From the NCBI GenBank assembly GCA_963576475.1, contig OY754977.1:33861672-33925671 (forward strand): a stretch of DNA of 64,000 nt, in the 5' to 3' direction. Positions 21,301 to 32,199 of this stretch are shown in pieces. Numbering within the stretch: the stretch's first letter is position 1; every line of letters starts with the position of its first letter. The position numbers and the translations under genes were made by a program. The notes beneath the pieces were generated by a model. It was not told where the DNA came from and did no database searches. It saw only the letters and a program-made list of their open reading frames with translations. Source of the DNA: Molanna angustata (lineage: Eukaryota > Arthropoda > Insecta > Trichoptera > Molannidae).

Positions 21301-21741
21301 AAAACAGCAAATTGTAAAGTAGCTTAAACAGCAAATAGGAAGCTGCTAGACAGGAGACTGTTCACACCCGATTGGTCACGGGAATTGTGTCCGAAGTAAA
21401 ATAAGCGGGAAATGGCAAAGCAATCGACGACACCTCAAGGATTGTTGGAAACTATTGTTTAACAAGGAACTTGGAACTAGCAGGAAACCTCACATTGTCG
21501 TTACGCAAAACTCAACCATTTAAAGGGCCTTACACTCAAGTAAGTATTTATATGAAACAATTATTAAATGATTGTTTAACTGGATATAAGTATCAAGTTG
21601 ACACCGTGCAGAAGAAAATATACAACTTCTGACTAGGTGTTTGTCACTTTTTAGGCAACTGTCACTTTCATCTTTTCTATCGCGTAATTTTAACATTTCA
21701 ATAGAGACGAAGTTGGAATATTATAGGAGAACCGGTAAATC

Positions 21742-22498
21742 TCTTTGTTGATCTTCTTTGTTGGCCCAGGATACGCCAGCGGCGCAATATACACATTTTG
21801 TCACTATTGTACAATATTCTCTTGAATCCAAACCTGCCACAGTACCTCAAAAACGATGAAATTGAGAAACACTTCCGAATAACCAAGATCGTATACAGGA
21901 GAACGGTCACGGATCAGATGTTTCTATTCAAAATTATTTACTCTAAAGTTGACTGTCCAGATATATTAAAGAAAATTAATTTCCATGCGCCGTTGCGAAA
22001 TGGCAAATCGACCAACTTGGTCTACGTTCCTCGAAGCATCACTAATTCAAATCAAAACGAATTTATCAAAAGGGCATGTCATTTCTATGTCAGTCTCTCG
22101 GGCAGTATCCCACATTCTGATGTTTTCACTGCTAATCTTGATTGCTATAAGAATTCTTTATATAGACGCATAGCGGTGTAAACCTGTGCATTGTTAAAAA
22201 AATAATTTGTGTACTTATTATAATTTTTGTTTGTTATCTAGCAGATTCTGTTATTTTTCACAGCAGTTACTAATTAGGTCTTTCTCCCTTCCTTTCCTTT
22301 CCCGTCACGGTAATTGTGTGAAATATATGAATATGTAATAATTTAAAGTATATTTAAATTTATTTTTTGTTGTATTGTAGACACATACTTCCATGATTGT
22401 TTAATGTACATCAATTGTCTTTTTTTCATTTCATAGTGTATTTTCTCTGTTTATCTTATAAGACTGTATTTGTCCCTTAAATAAATGAATAAACAAAT
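21742..22498 (+). pseudogene. LINE 3' end, Jockey/CR1-like
   Basis: Open frame MSLLYNILLNPNLPQYLKND... includes RRTVTDQMFLFKIIYSKVDC, PDILKKINFHAPLR and YVPRSITNSNQNEF, ending at 22181. This is the RR..D..FLYK...CP.LL..I.F..P block of LINE C-termini and belongs with the fragment at 5110-5655. A 3' UTR of about 310 bp ends in an AAATAAATGAATAAAC tail. The retained C-terminal 127 codons are uninterrupted, unusual for this window, but the RT is absent. Confidence 0.75.
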
Positions 22499-22950
22499 TC
22501 ACTTGTTTTTCCAATCATGGACTTCCACTCCAATCTGCTGAACTTACAACACTATCCATCCCTATTCATAATACAGAATTTATCAGTTCTTCGTTCGATG
22601 TACCTACAATCAGCAAGTTTATGGAATAGCCTTAGTCCGGATATTGCGTCGTCCAACTCACTTTGTATTTTCGAGAAAAAACAAAAGATGGAATATTTAG
22701 CCCTGAACATCTGATCTAGATTTCTCCTTGTCTTTTCCATATCCTTTTTTTTGCTTTGAAGTATTTTAATTTTTTATTGTTTTAATTTTATCTTAGTGTT
22801 ATATTATATTTTCTTTGTTTTCTTTTTTATTTTGTTGTTGTACATACACAATTTTGTTATACTTTGTAATCTGGTTGTTTGGATTGCCTAATGGCAATCC
22901 AACCTGCCAATATACAGTATATTTGCTTATATTATGTACAGAAAGATAAA
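22499..22950 (+). pseudogene. Second LINE 3' end with 3' stem-loop
   Basis: FLRSMYLQSASLWNSLSPDI-type sequence (NLSVLRSMYLQSASLWNSL, then SLCIFEKKQK) is the final segment of a LINE ORF2. The 3' UTR contains the perfect stem GGATTGCC/GGCAATCC (22881-22900) near its end, a plausible RT-recognition hairpin, and terminates in a GATAAATAAATC tail. Confidence 0.7.
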
Positions 22951-23080
22951 TAAATCAAGGAATCAAAGGCCTTACGAGCTGCCATCGTCTGGCTATTACT
23001 TTATGCGCTTTCGCTTGTTCTCCAATTATGCTATCTTGAGTTCCCTATCAATCCAATTTTCAGGGGTGACATCTGTGCAA

Positions 23081-23559
23081 AAGCATTGTTACCTCATGTA
23101 TCAGGACTGCTGCTTTCATTATTTACAAACCAATTTCTCAGTATATGGCGGATCATTAAATAAAAATGTTTATTCGTCACTTCATAGATGGCGATGGTGT
23201 TTTTGTTTTTTCTCAAGTCAAAATATTTTCATGATTAACGTAATTTACTTACTACTTATGTCTGTTTATCGTGTGTTTTTTTTTAATGTTTATGTCTGTT
23301 TTGTATAACTTTCATATTTATATTTTAAATCATGATGCATAACCACTATATTTTTTTATTAACGTAAAAGCTAAAAGTCATAGAAATAAATAAATAAATA
23401 TTTGTTGCTTGTAAAAGAATATTGTTAGGGTCCCAATGTATCAGTTTCCATTTTGCGATTTGCCAATGGAATCGTAGTAGGTATGGTTCTTTGATAGTTT
23501 AGCCGCGCTTTGATAGTGTTGGATGTAGTAGGTATACATATGTATGTACATACAACACC
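23081..23559. other. No recognised feature
   Basis: AT-rich; an AAATAAAT tail near 23390 suggests the end of an old retroelement. No protein recognised. Confidence 0.4.
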
Positions 23560-23580
23560 ACAAATACGTTTAAATGTATA

Positions 23581-24320
23581 TAAATACAAGATTATTAGGG
23601 TTGCCATCACTTTCAATTGCCAATACTCGAAGTTCTAATACTTAACGTTTCCTTAACGAATTAAATGTAGATATATACAACTCTTAGTGTACTGCTATAT
23701 GGCTGTGAAACATGGACCATCAGCCAATGCGAAACGGGACGTCTGTCTGCGTTTGAGATGTGGTGCTACAGACGCATGGCTAAAGTTCACTGGTCAGAAC
23801 ACATCAGCAACGACGAGGTGCTAAGTAGGGTTGGAGAGACAAGGCAAATTATGAAAAGAATTGCCCAACAGAGAACAACTTGGATAGGCCACAACATCCG
23901 GCACCCTGGCCTGCTTTTTACCATCGTCGAAGGAATGATTGATGGGGGTAACTGTAGAGGTCGCCCCAGAAACAACTATGCAGACCAGATAATCGGTGAC
24001 ATGCGCTGTAGCAGTTACAAAGAGATGAAGAGACTGGCGGACGATAGAGTTAAGTGCAAAGATCGAGTATTTGGTGCAGACCAATACTAGGATTGTGACC
24101 CAAAAGAAGAAGATACAACATTATTAAGTTTGCCATCACTTTGAATTACCAATACTCGACGTTCTAATACTTTACATGTCCTAAAGGAAATAAATTTAGA
24201 TAAATACAACATTATTAGGGTTGCCATCACTTTAAATTACCAATAACTACTCAACGTTCTATACTTTACATGTCCTAAACGAATTAAATACATTCAATGC
24301 CGAAATACAACTTTCATGCA
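23581..24320 (+). repeat. About 95-bp tandem repeat (3 units) split by a LINE
   Basis: Units at about 23585-23680, 24108-24205 and 24206-24310 share ATTAGGGTTGCCATCACTTT, AATTACCAATACTCGACGTT, CTAATACTT and CC.TAA.CGAATTAAAT. The LINE at 23681-24107 sits exactly between units 1 and 2. Confidence 0.8.
23681..24107 (+). pseudogene. RTE-like LINE RT C-terminal fragment
   Basis: Reads LSVLLYGCETWTI, RLSAFEMWCYRRMAKVHWSE, RQIMKRIAQQRTTWIGHNIR, HPGLLFTIVEGMIDG, GRPRNNYADQI, and KEMKRLADDRVKCKDRVFGA before a stop at 24090. The frame is open over the retained length. Typical insect RTE-like C-terminus; palm and endonuclease are missing. GAAGAAGA tail. Confidence 0.85.
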
Positions 24321-24469
24321 TGTACAGATGCTGAAACAGCTACCCTTTTATAACCCTGGGCATAAAAAGTACCAAATAAATAAAGAATTATCGCTTTATT
24401 TGCATATTTAAGAATTTGATGATTTTCTCATGGATCCCATCATTTGATCTTGACCAAATTGAATGAGAC

Positions 24470-24750
24470 CACACATGAGATATATTAAGAAAACTAAATT
24501 TGCTGGAGCTGGGCAGGGCATGTTGCCCGAACCACAGACTCGAACGGACGACCTAGAACGGGCAAAAGAAGTGTTAGAAGACCTCAAACAAGGTGGTCTG
24601 ATGATATCAGACGAGTGGCTGCAGGCGTATGGATGCGATCTGCCCAGGACAAGGAGCTGTGGAGGAAAAAAAGAAATGAATTGCAGTATGGCAATAAACT
24701 CGCCTCTTGCGCAGGATTCAAGAAAGTGTTTATTATTATTATTTTTTGAT
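24470..24750 (+). pseudogene. RTE-like LINE 3' end carrying a SINE-type tail
   Basis: Frame from about 24496: WSWAGHVARTTDSNGRPRTG, KRSVRRPQTRWSDDIRRVAA, GVWMRSAQDKELWRKKRNEL. This C-terminus runs directly into ATGGCAATAAACTCGCCTCT, TGCGCAGGATTCAAGAAAGT, GTTTATTATTATT. That last roughly 57 bp matches the 3' tail of SINE family 1 (37110-37168) with about five differences. It looks like the LINE partner whose 3' end the SINE copied. Confidence 0.8.
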
Positions 24751-24937
24751 ATGTTATAAAAATATAAAAAAATACTTGGTTAAAGTTCTATTATATTTAT
24801 TGGATTATTGACCCGTTTCTGACAGAATATTATTGAATAATATTCTGACGATGTGCTTTGCACGAAACGCGTCAATAATCCAATAAATATAATAGAACTT
24901 TAACCAAGTATTTTTTTATATTTTTATAACATATCAA
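24748..24937. mobile_element. PLE-type inverted repeat followed by MEFYQELS start
   Basis: Left arm 24748-24811 and right arm 24871-24937 are almost exact reverse complements (GATATGTTATAAAAATATAA... / ...TTATAACATATC). The 59-bp centre holds a hammerhead-like core. Directly downstream is the ATG at 24944 (MEFYQELSIDKLNLV), identical to the one at 123. Layout and motif suggest a Penelope-like terminal repeat. Confidence 0.6.
24845..24873 (+). ncRNA. Hammerhead-ribozyme-like motif, complete core
   Basis: CTGACGA (core strand C3-A9) is followed by a GTGC-TTT-GCAC hairpin (helix II, with one extra T), then GAAA, C-GC-G (minimal helix III) and TC (cleavage dinucleotide). Flanking TATT and AATA can form a 4-bp helix I. 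All invariant core positions of a type I hammerhead are present. Minimal helix III is known for hammerheads of Penelope-like elements, which often need dimer forms. Self-cleavage is an inference. Confidence 0.55.
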
Positions 24938-25051
24938 CGTACAATGGAGTTCTATCAAGAATTGTCGATCGACAAACTAAACTTAGTTATTATTTTTATT
25001 GTACATGAATTTAATTAATAAATTATGATACATTAAAAAAAATTCTGATAA

Positions 25052-25996
25052 CTAGTTGCATGTAACACATGAGATCCAACTGTCGATAGCGTTAGTACGT
25101 ATAGTTGAAGAATAAGTACCAAACTATAAACCCCTAAATACAAATTATTTAATATTTTAAAATATTTGGTTTTCTATACAACACATGTACCTATATAGGT
25201 ATGTATTTCAAGATAGTATAGAGGTCAGTCCTTTGATCCTACGCAGAATATGAAAACAGCATGATGGTATGTATGTATGTTTGGAGATTAGTATCACTTC
25301 TTAGATATTGTGTGTATTAGGCGACTGTCAGACAAATTGTATGAAGCAATGTGGTCACTAAATTCAATTTTTATAAAAATTGTTAAAAAAAAATTGAGAT
25401 GTGCTAATACAATGTAAATATTTTTTATAGAAAATTAAATTATCTAGTTGGGGTGTTTCGGCTTTTTTCGATATTTTTAAAAAAATTGGAAATATAGGCA
25501 GTTAAACTCATAAATTTATCAAAAAAAAAAAATTTTCTTAATAAAAAATGTTTATTTGTATTTGTCTATCTTTATACCAATTTTCAGCGTTCTAGCTTTT
25601 ATAGTTTCTGAGATATATGGAAAAATAAAGTAGAAATTCAAAAGTTGATAACCCCTGACTGAAACAAAATTCACAATTCTGAGTATAAAAGTTTTGCAGG
25701 CCAATAACTGTTTATATATTCTGAAAATTTGGGCTCTGTAAATTGAGCGGATCAAAAGTTATAAGGGGGGGGGGACACACCCAGACACACACACACAAAA
25801 CTCACATAAAATGTTCTACTCCGAATTCTGAGTAAATCCATGTACGGGAACATATATGCTGCGAGGCCTCTAGTTGGTGTTATTAGCATGCAAAAAGTCC
25901 ACTACGCCATACAAAATTTTCCTTCGTACACGCATTGGCTTAATAATGTTGATTCATTCAGATAATCGAATTCTCATGAACGAATCGACAGTTGGA
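25052..25996 (-). mobile_element. Nonautonomous Helitron-like element, copy 1
   Basis: Read on the minus strand the element starts TCCAACTGTCGATTCG and ends ATCTCATGTGTTACATGCAA then CTAG. The end has a CATGT/ACATG hairpin just upstream of CTAG, and T follows. The start is preceded by A. There is an internal inverted copy of the first 13 bases near the 3' end. TC...CTRR ends, a 3' hairpin and insertion between A and T are Helitron features; the subterminal inverted repeat also recalls Helentron-type elements. Non-coding, with no Rep/helicase. Confidence 0.75.
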
Positions 25997-26711
25997 TTAT
26001 TGAATTTTTCATATGTACTCACCTTTTAAAAATGCATATTATCATATAGAGAATCTTCGAAGTAATTTCATTATTAACTCACCAATGCATAGATTGCACC
26101 GCCTTGGAAACCAATATAGTGTTGTTGATATATGTATTTGATGTACCTACACACTATAGATGGTTTTAAGAGGATGCTAAGCGCAAATTATATTTTTTGA
26201 TTTTTGTTTTGTTTATTTTCTGGTTTAAAAATAGAATCTGCAATAAGTTGATCTATTTTTTTTCTTCTTCTTTTGGTTTGCAGTTATATTGTATTATATC
26301 GTCCTTTCTTTTACTACTTTTTATTATTTGTGTTATTGATGTATTTGCACTTGTTGTTTTTTTGTGCCAACATTGTTAATGTTCCACATGTTCCGATTGC
26401 GGATGTATGGAAACCCTATTTTTAGTTCCAAGGTATATGTACTCACGTTGGCTGAAGCAAACTCTAATTAAAGTTGGAACATTGTAACACAATGCAATGA
26501 CAGACATTGCACAAATATCAAACAGCTACATTCTACATTTTCAACTACCTATATCACTATCCTATCTAACTTCCTTTATTTCTACTTCTACTCATTCAGC
26601 TTTGATATCAACTCATCTCTGTCTTTATACTTTGTCAGAGACTGTAAATGGGTTGACGGTTTATTAAAATTTTGATTTTTCACCTTTCCAAATTATGGAT
26701 TTTAATGTTTA
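25997..26711. other. No recognised feature
   Basis: AT-rich spacer between the Helitron-like copy and the next LINE. No protein or RNA family recognised. Confidence 0.4.
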
Positions 26712-27414
26712 TTTAATGTGAAGATCAATAGGGTGATCAATAACATCAGATATGCATATGACACCGTGATTCTTGCAGACAAAACAACAACTAATTTATT
26801 AAATAAATTTTTGTTGGTGAGCGCAACATTAATATTTAGAAAACCAAAATGATGATTTTTAGCCTAGATAGCCATCCAAATACAAATCTCCAACTCATCG
26901 GTGTTGTATCGAAAGGGTCAAACAATTCTAGACCCTGACACTGAAATGAAATGCAGAATAGAAGCGGCCAAGAGCGGATAAAGAAAGACCAAGTATTATG
27001 TGCTGCTTTATGGGGTAGAGGCGTGGACTGTCTAAGTTAATATTATAAACCGTGTTGAAGCATTCAAAATGTGGATCCACCGCAGAATGCTGAGAATACC
27101 ATGGTCATAACACTGAAGTACTACGTGGAGCCAACACCAACAGTGAATTATTCGCCAATGTATATATAATGTGTCGTACTTCGGCCATATTCTGAGAGGT
27201 GAAAAATATACCATCCTTCAGCTTGTCATAACGGGGAAGATCGAGGGTCGTTGAGGGGTCGGAAGAAAGCAGCTTTCATGGCTTCAAAACATCCGGTAAT
27301 GGACCAGCATGAGAACTGTGAGGAGCTGTTTCGCACTGCCTAGGACAGTAAGGTTTTCTCTATGGTGGTCGTCAACATTGGGGGGACCTGACATGACACG
27401 AGAAGAAGAAGAAG
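26712..27414 (+). pseudogene. LINE fragment with mutated YADD box
   Basis: Begins in the RT palm: VINNIRYAYDTVILADKTTT, where the catalytic YADD has become YAYD. A degraded post-palm region follows (LYGVEAW-like block near 27010, GRRKKAAFMASKHP, NLR-type end) and a GAA tail near 27402-27414. AATGTTTA at 26704-26711 and 27415-27422 fits an 8-bp target duplication. Multiple stops. Confidence 0.75.
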
Positions 27415-27422
27415 AATGTTTA

Positions 27423-28315
27423 CCTGTTAGATGAAATTATTATTTCCCGCCTTATTTTATGGAATCCTGATATTTTAACCATAAATATAATACATATATG
27501 TATAAGAGCGTATCTCGCATTATTCATTTCAACGAAACAGATTTCGTGTATGTGTAGGTACTGTCCTGATATTAAAATTCAGTAACTTTACACGAACCAC
27601 ACCTTCTGTTATTATAAATATGATGTTTTCTTCAGTGAAGACGGATTTAAGACGTCCTTCACGAGATTTGTCACTGAGACTGGTAAGTCCACGATGGAAT
27701 TCTAAGTACTAGCGTTCACAAAGACAGTCCGCAGAGATGGGGCTTCATCATGGAACACAGATGTTAGCTCTTCAAAACACTGAAGCCATGTTAGGCCCCT
27801 TTAAAAGTTGTAGAAAATTATTACACGGACATTTTCCTTAGTAACATTCATTTTCGTACGTTACCTGACAGATTCAAAACGACGCGACGCATTGTCTTTA
27901 CAATAGCATTAATCCTAATACTTTCAATTGTTTTGAGATTCTAAATTCAAAACAAATTTGAATATCAAACAGAAGCTGCCGATATGTAAACGACAGAACA
28001 TGAAAGGCATATACCTAGTATTATATTCTAACTATTGGTAATCTATGTGCACCTGATTACACGGAAAAACAGAAAATTGAAATTACGAGTATGTAAGTTG
28101 ATATGATCTCACATCTTGTGGAGTTCTGAATCTCTGAACTATAAAGTTTGATTTGAATCTCAAGTCTTTTATACTTTATTTAACTTCCAGTTCTATATTT
28201 ACCTTTTCCGACTTCCTTCCATCCTCAATTATCGCTGTTGTGATGTATTTCTAATTTAAAGTTTTTAACATGTTTTTTAAGATCTTGTGATTGCATTTTT
28301 TTTTATATTTCTTCT
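27423..28315. other. No recognised feature
   Basis: AT-rich; no translated region or RNA fold that I can support. Confidence 0.4.
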
Positions 28316-28420
28316 TCTTCCGGTGCCGCGTCAGGTTCACCAACTTATTCGACTCCAGCACATGTGGTGCTGGAGTCGAATGGCGTCAAATGCATCAATT
28401 TTCTTGTCCAGTCCTAGATT
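28316..28420 (-). mobile_element. Very short LINE 3' end with 15-bp 5' hairpin
   Basis: A CTT-repeat then CGGTGCCGCGTCAGGTTC resembles the minus-strand 3' end at 6675-6710 (CTTCTTCTGGTGCACTGTCA). The element is cut off after about 35 bp, where a perfect hairpin begins: 28347-28361 (ATTCGACTCCAGCAC) pairs with 28367-28381. Confidence 0.55.
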
Positions 28421-29018
28421 ACTATAAATTGAGTAGGTATTCTTAAGTTAGCAATTGCAATGGTCGATGGCGTAGCATTTCACATTATTATGTACGAAAA
28501 AAAGAGATAGATAGTTTTCTATAGGTTTAGGCTGACGTTTAAATTTTTTTTTGTCACAACAACACGTCACATATAACGTAGCTCACACTGACAACTCGAT
28601 GTCGCGATTTTTTTGAAATTCTAGCGAATTTTCGTATAGATGCCGAAATTTGCCGATAGTTGGTATTTAGAATTTAGTATTTAGGACGGACTCTGCATTC
28701 GGATCTATGTATATTTATATGAATACACAGCCTCTATCGCAAATTTGTGATCAAAGACATTAAATAATTTCAATTTGGGAATGAAAATGTTAACAGTTGT
28801 ATAATGATAGTTGTTCGCAGTTGTAGTTAAATTTGATAGTATTAATTCCGTCTCTTCATCACCAGAGGGCATATATAATACACAGAATATTTCTCATTTA
28901 ACAAGAGAAGAGAGTGTTAAATTTACATTTCACACATATACATACATTATAAACTTATCAACCAATCTAGGTATATACATGTGCAAGATACATACCTATA
29001 TAACACGTAATAGTATAT
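28421..29018. other. No recognised feature
   Basis: AT-rich; nothing recognised. Confidence 0.4.
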
Positions 29019-29445
29019 AGGGCCGGTTTTACAATCAACCAATAAAAGATAATGATAATTGTATTTTTGTAAATCCAAGTTTAACAAAAATAAATGGATT
29101 ATGATCACTCGTATTTCCCCAATAACATTCGAGAAAGATCCTCAGAACAGAACAGTCTTCGGTCCGTGAAAGATACTGATGGTTGGTATTGTCGATGCAA
29201 CAGAAATCTATATGATGTGTAAATGGGTAGCCCGATGTGATCATTTCATTTATGGAAATGTACATAGCAAAAGACGTATGAAAGTAGATTACCCAATATT
29301 ACCCATATCATGGATATAATTATTATATGGAGTTTTATAATATCTTTAGATATCATAGAACTCCATATGATTGTTATATCCATGATATGGGTAGTTACTA
29401 GGGTTTCGATTCGCCGGTTGGACCAGACTTGCCCCTCAGATCATT
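29019..29445. repeat. Harbinger-like end, then palindrome family I copy C
   Basis: 29019-29090 (ATAGGGCCGGTTTTACAATC, CCAAGTTTAACAAAAATA) resembles the left end of the element at 11044. 29290-29400 is a palindrome with arms CCCATATCATGGATATAA and TTATATCCATGATATGGG, followed by GATTCGCCGGTTGGACCAG as in copy A. Confidence 0.55.
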
Positions 29446-29560
29446 CAACATTCGAGAAAGATCCTCAGAACAGTCTTCGGTCCGTGAAATATACTGATGG
29501 TTGGTGTTGTCGATGCAACAGAAATCTATATGATATATTAATGGGTAGCCCGATGTGATC
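29126..29560 (+). repeat. Direct duplication of about 115 bp, 321 bp apart
   Basis: 29126-29245 and 29447-29560 share ACATTCGAGAAAGATCCTCA, TCTTCGGTCCGTGAAA.ATA, TGTCGATGCAACAGAAATCT and GGGTAGCCCGATGTGATCA. Palindrome copy C lies between them. Confidence 0.85.
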
Positions 29561-29567
29561 AGTTCCA

Positions 29568-29850
29568 CCAATGTGGGATGCCTGAGATGGGCTGGTCAAT
29601 TAATCAGAGCGGATGACGACAACCCGGCAAAACACCTCACACTCTACTGTAAGAACGAAGAAGACCGGGAATGCCCAAACTGCAATGAATGGATACTTTT
29701 CAGCGCTGATGTATCCATTCGGCTTATCAGAAACTGGAAAAACAAAGGCTTCGGAATGGCTGGAAGAGACGGCAGGCAAGAGACTACTAGATTCAACCAT
29801 GGTCCATCAAGGGCTTTTGAGATTATAACTTTATTTCGAACTAAATAGTT
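29568..29850 (+). pseudogene. Probable LINE-derived fragment
   Basis: GCLRWAGQLIRADDDNPAK matches the LRWAGH..RM.D..PA block that follows the RT in RTE-like proteins. The frame stays open to 29848 with a cysteine pair (CPNCN), but the second half is not recognised and may be a different sequence fused to the block. Confidence 0.5.
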
Positions 29851-30034
29851 CTTTGAGTGGTGTGCCATACAAAATATAAAAAAAAATTTCAGCTGTTGGT
29901 TCGTTTGTTTTAAACTTCAGTTGTTGGTTCAATTGGTCTTGGGAAGAGTTTGCCTAAAGGCAATAAATCCGTCATTTGTGTTGTACAAAAAAATAACTTT
30001 GTAATAATGCATTGTTGGTATTCCTTAACTTTAC

Positions 30035-30710
30035 AAAAAAAGCTCTTAATCACAGTAATAATGATGCAAATGCTATGCTTTTAACCACTCTTATAAAAAA
30101 AGCTCTTAATCACAGTAATAATGATGCAAATGCTATGCTATTAACCACTCTTATTAAAAAAGCTCTTAATCACAGTAATAATGCTGCAAATTCTATGCTA
30201 ATAACCACTTTTATTAAAAAAGCTCTTAATCACAGTAATTATGATGCAAATGCTATGCTACTAACCAATCTTGTTAAAAAGCTCTTAATCACAGTAATAG
30301 TGATGCAAATGCTATACTATTAACAACTCTTATTACAAAAGCACTAAATCACAGTAATAATGATGCATATGCTATGCTATTAACCACTCTTATTAAAATG
30401 GTTTTAATCACAACAACAATGATGCAAATGCTATGCTACAAACCACTCTTGTTAAAAAAGCACTTAAACAGAGTAATAGTGATGCAAATGCTATGCTATT
30501 TACCACTCGTATTAAAAAGGTTTTAATCACAACAACAATGATGCAAATGCTATTCCACTAAACACTCTTGTTAAAAAAGCTCTTAAACACAGTAACAGTG
30601 ATGCAAATGCTATGCTATTAACCACTCTTATTAAAAAAAGCTCTTAATCACAGTAAAAGTGATGCAAATTCTCTCACTCTTATTAAAAAAAAAACTCTTA
30701 ATCTTTTGAA
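30035..30710 (+). repeat. 60-bp minisatellite, about 11 copies
   Basis: Units AAAAAAGCTCTTAATCACAG, TAATAATGATGCAAATGCTA, TGCTATTAACCACTCTTATT. The first five keep a 20-codon reading frame only because the unit is a multiple of three; later units vary in length and drift. Confidence 0.95.
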
Positions 30711-31205
30711 ATGTGTTATTTAAGAGTTGAGCACCCACCGAAATACTGTTCCATAGTTTGTTAAGTAAGTAGGTACGTATGTGGAACGTGCCTACAAGAT
30801 TTGCTATAGTACATAATATGTATCTATGTAGCTAGTTTATTCTGTTATCTCCCCCAATTTGACTCTGAAGTATTTCATTATAATGTCTGCTAGCTATTTA
30901 CCTTCCAGCACATATATACTAACCAAAATCTAATTGATTTGATATGCACTATAATTATAAATACACCATCACGCCGTATCCCCCTTTGATCAACGTTAGG
31001 GATTACATATGAGCGCAGATGGCCGATTCCACGAAGGCGTCCGTCGTAGTCTCAGAAAATTTCTACAAATACAACCAATTATTGGTATTAAATAAAGCTT
31101 TATTTATTTATTGAGAGTTCGGATGTGGGTAGGCCGTTAGTGTGAGCGAAATAGCAAGTCGCGATTTGTCGCCCGACTCGTGCTCCACCCATCTATAATA
31201 CATTA
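30711..31205. other. No gene recognised
   Basis: An AATAAAGCTTTATTTATTTA tail near 31090 suggests the end of an unrecognised retroelement. Confidence 0.4.
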
Positions 31206-32199
31206 TCCAACTGTCGATTCGTTCATGAGAATTCAATTCTCTGAATGAATCGACATTATTAAGCCATGATGATGCGTGTACGAAGGAACATTTTGTATGG
31301 CGTAGTGGACTTTTTGCATGCTAATAACACCAACTAGAGGCCTCGCAGCATATATGTTCCCATACATGGATTTACTCAGAATTCGGAGTAGAACATTTAA
31401 TGTGAGTTTTGTCTGTGTGTCTGTGTGTGTGTGTCCCCTTATAACTTTTGATCCGCTAAATTAACAGAGACCAAAATTTCGGAATATATAAACAGTTACA
31501 GGCCTACAAAACTTTTATATTCAGAATTGTGAATTTTTGTTTCAGTCAGGGGTTATCAACTTTTGAAATTTTGGTTTATTTTTCCATATATCTCAGAAAC
31601 TATAAAAGCTAGAACGCTGAAAATTGGTATAAACATAGAAAAATACAAAATCTCAAATTGATTTTTTCAAAAAAATTCCAGGGTTTCTCAAACATTTTTT
31701 ATTAAGATAAATATTTTTTTATGATAAATTTATGAGTTTAACTGCCTATATTTCCAATTTTTTAAAAAATATCAAAAAGCCGACACACCCCAACTAGATA
31801 ATTTAATTTTCTATAAAAAATATTAGAATTATATTAGCGTATCTCAATTTTTTTTTAACAATTTTTATAAAAATTGAATTTAGTGACGACATTGCTTCGT
31901 ACAATTTATATGGCAGTCGCCTACACACAATATCTAAGAAGACTTAATTGTTTGATACTAATCTCCAAACATACATACATACCATCATGCTGTTTTCATA
32001 TTCTGGGTAGGATTAAAGGACTGACCTCCATACTATTCTATCTTGACATACATACCTAGGTACATGTGTTGTATAGAAAACCAAATATCTTAAAATATTA
32101 AATAATTTGTATTTATGGGTTTATAGTTTTGGTACTTATTCTTCAACTATACATACTATCGCTATCGACAGTTGAATCTCATGTGTTACATGCAACTAG
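31206..32199 (+). mobile_element. Nonautonomous Helitron-like element, copy 2
   Basis: Plus-strand copy with the clearest ends: A then TCCAACTGTCGATTCG at the left, and CATGTGTTACATGCAA-CTAG followed by T at the right. About 994 bp, non-coding. A TG/TCTG tract lies near 31408. Confidence 0.78.

Larger units (their letters stand above)
21690..23080 (+). mobile_element. Degraded foldback-family copy split by two LINE 3' ends
   Basis: 21695-21741 (CAATAGAGACGAAGTTGGAA, GAGAACCGG) and 22951-23080 (GGCCTTACGAGCTGCCATCG, TTTATGCGCTTTCGCTTGTT) are the two halves of the element seen intact at 38920 and partly at 52550. TAAATC borders both sides of the intervening 21742-22950 block. Confidence 0.6.
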
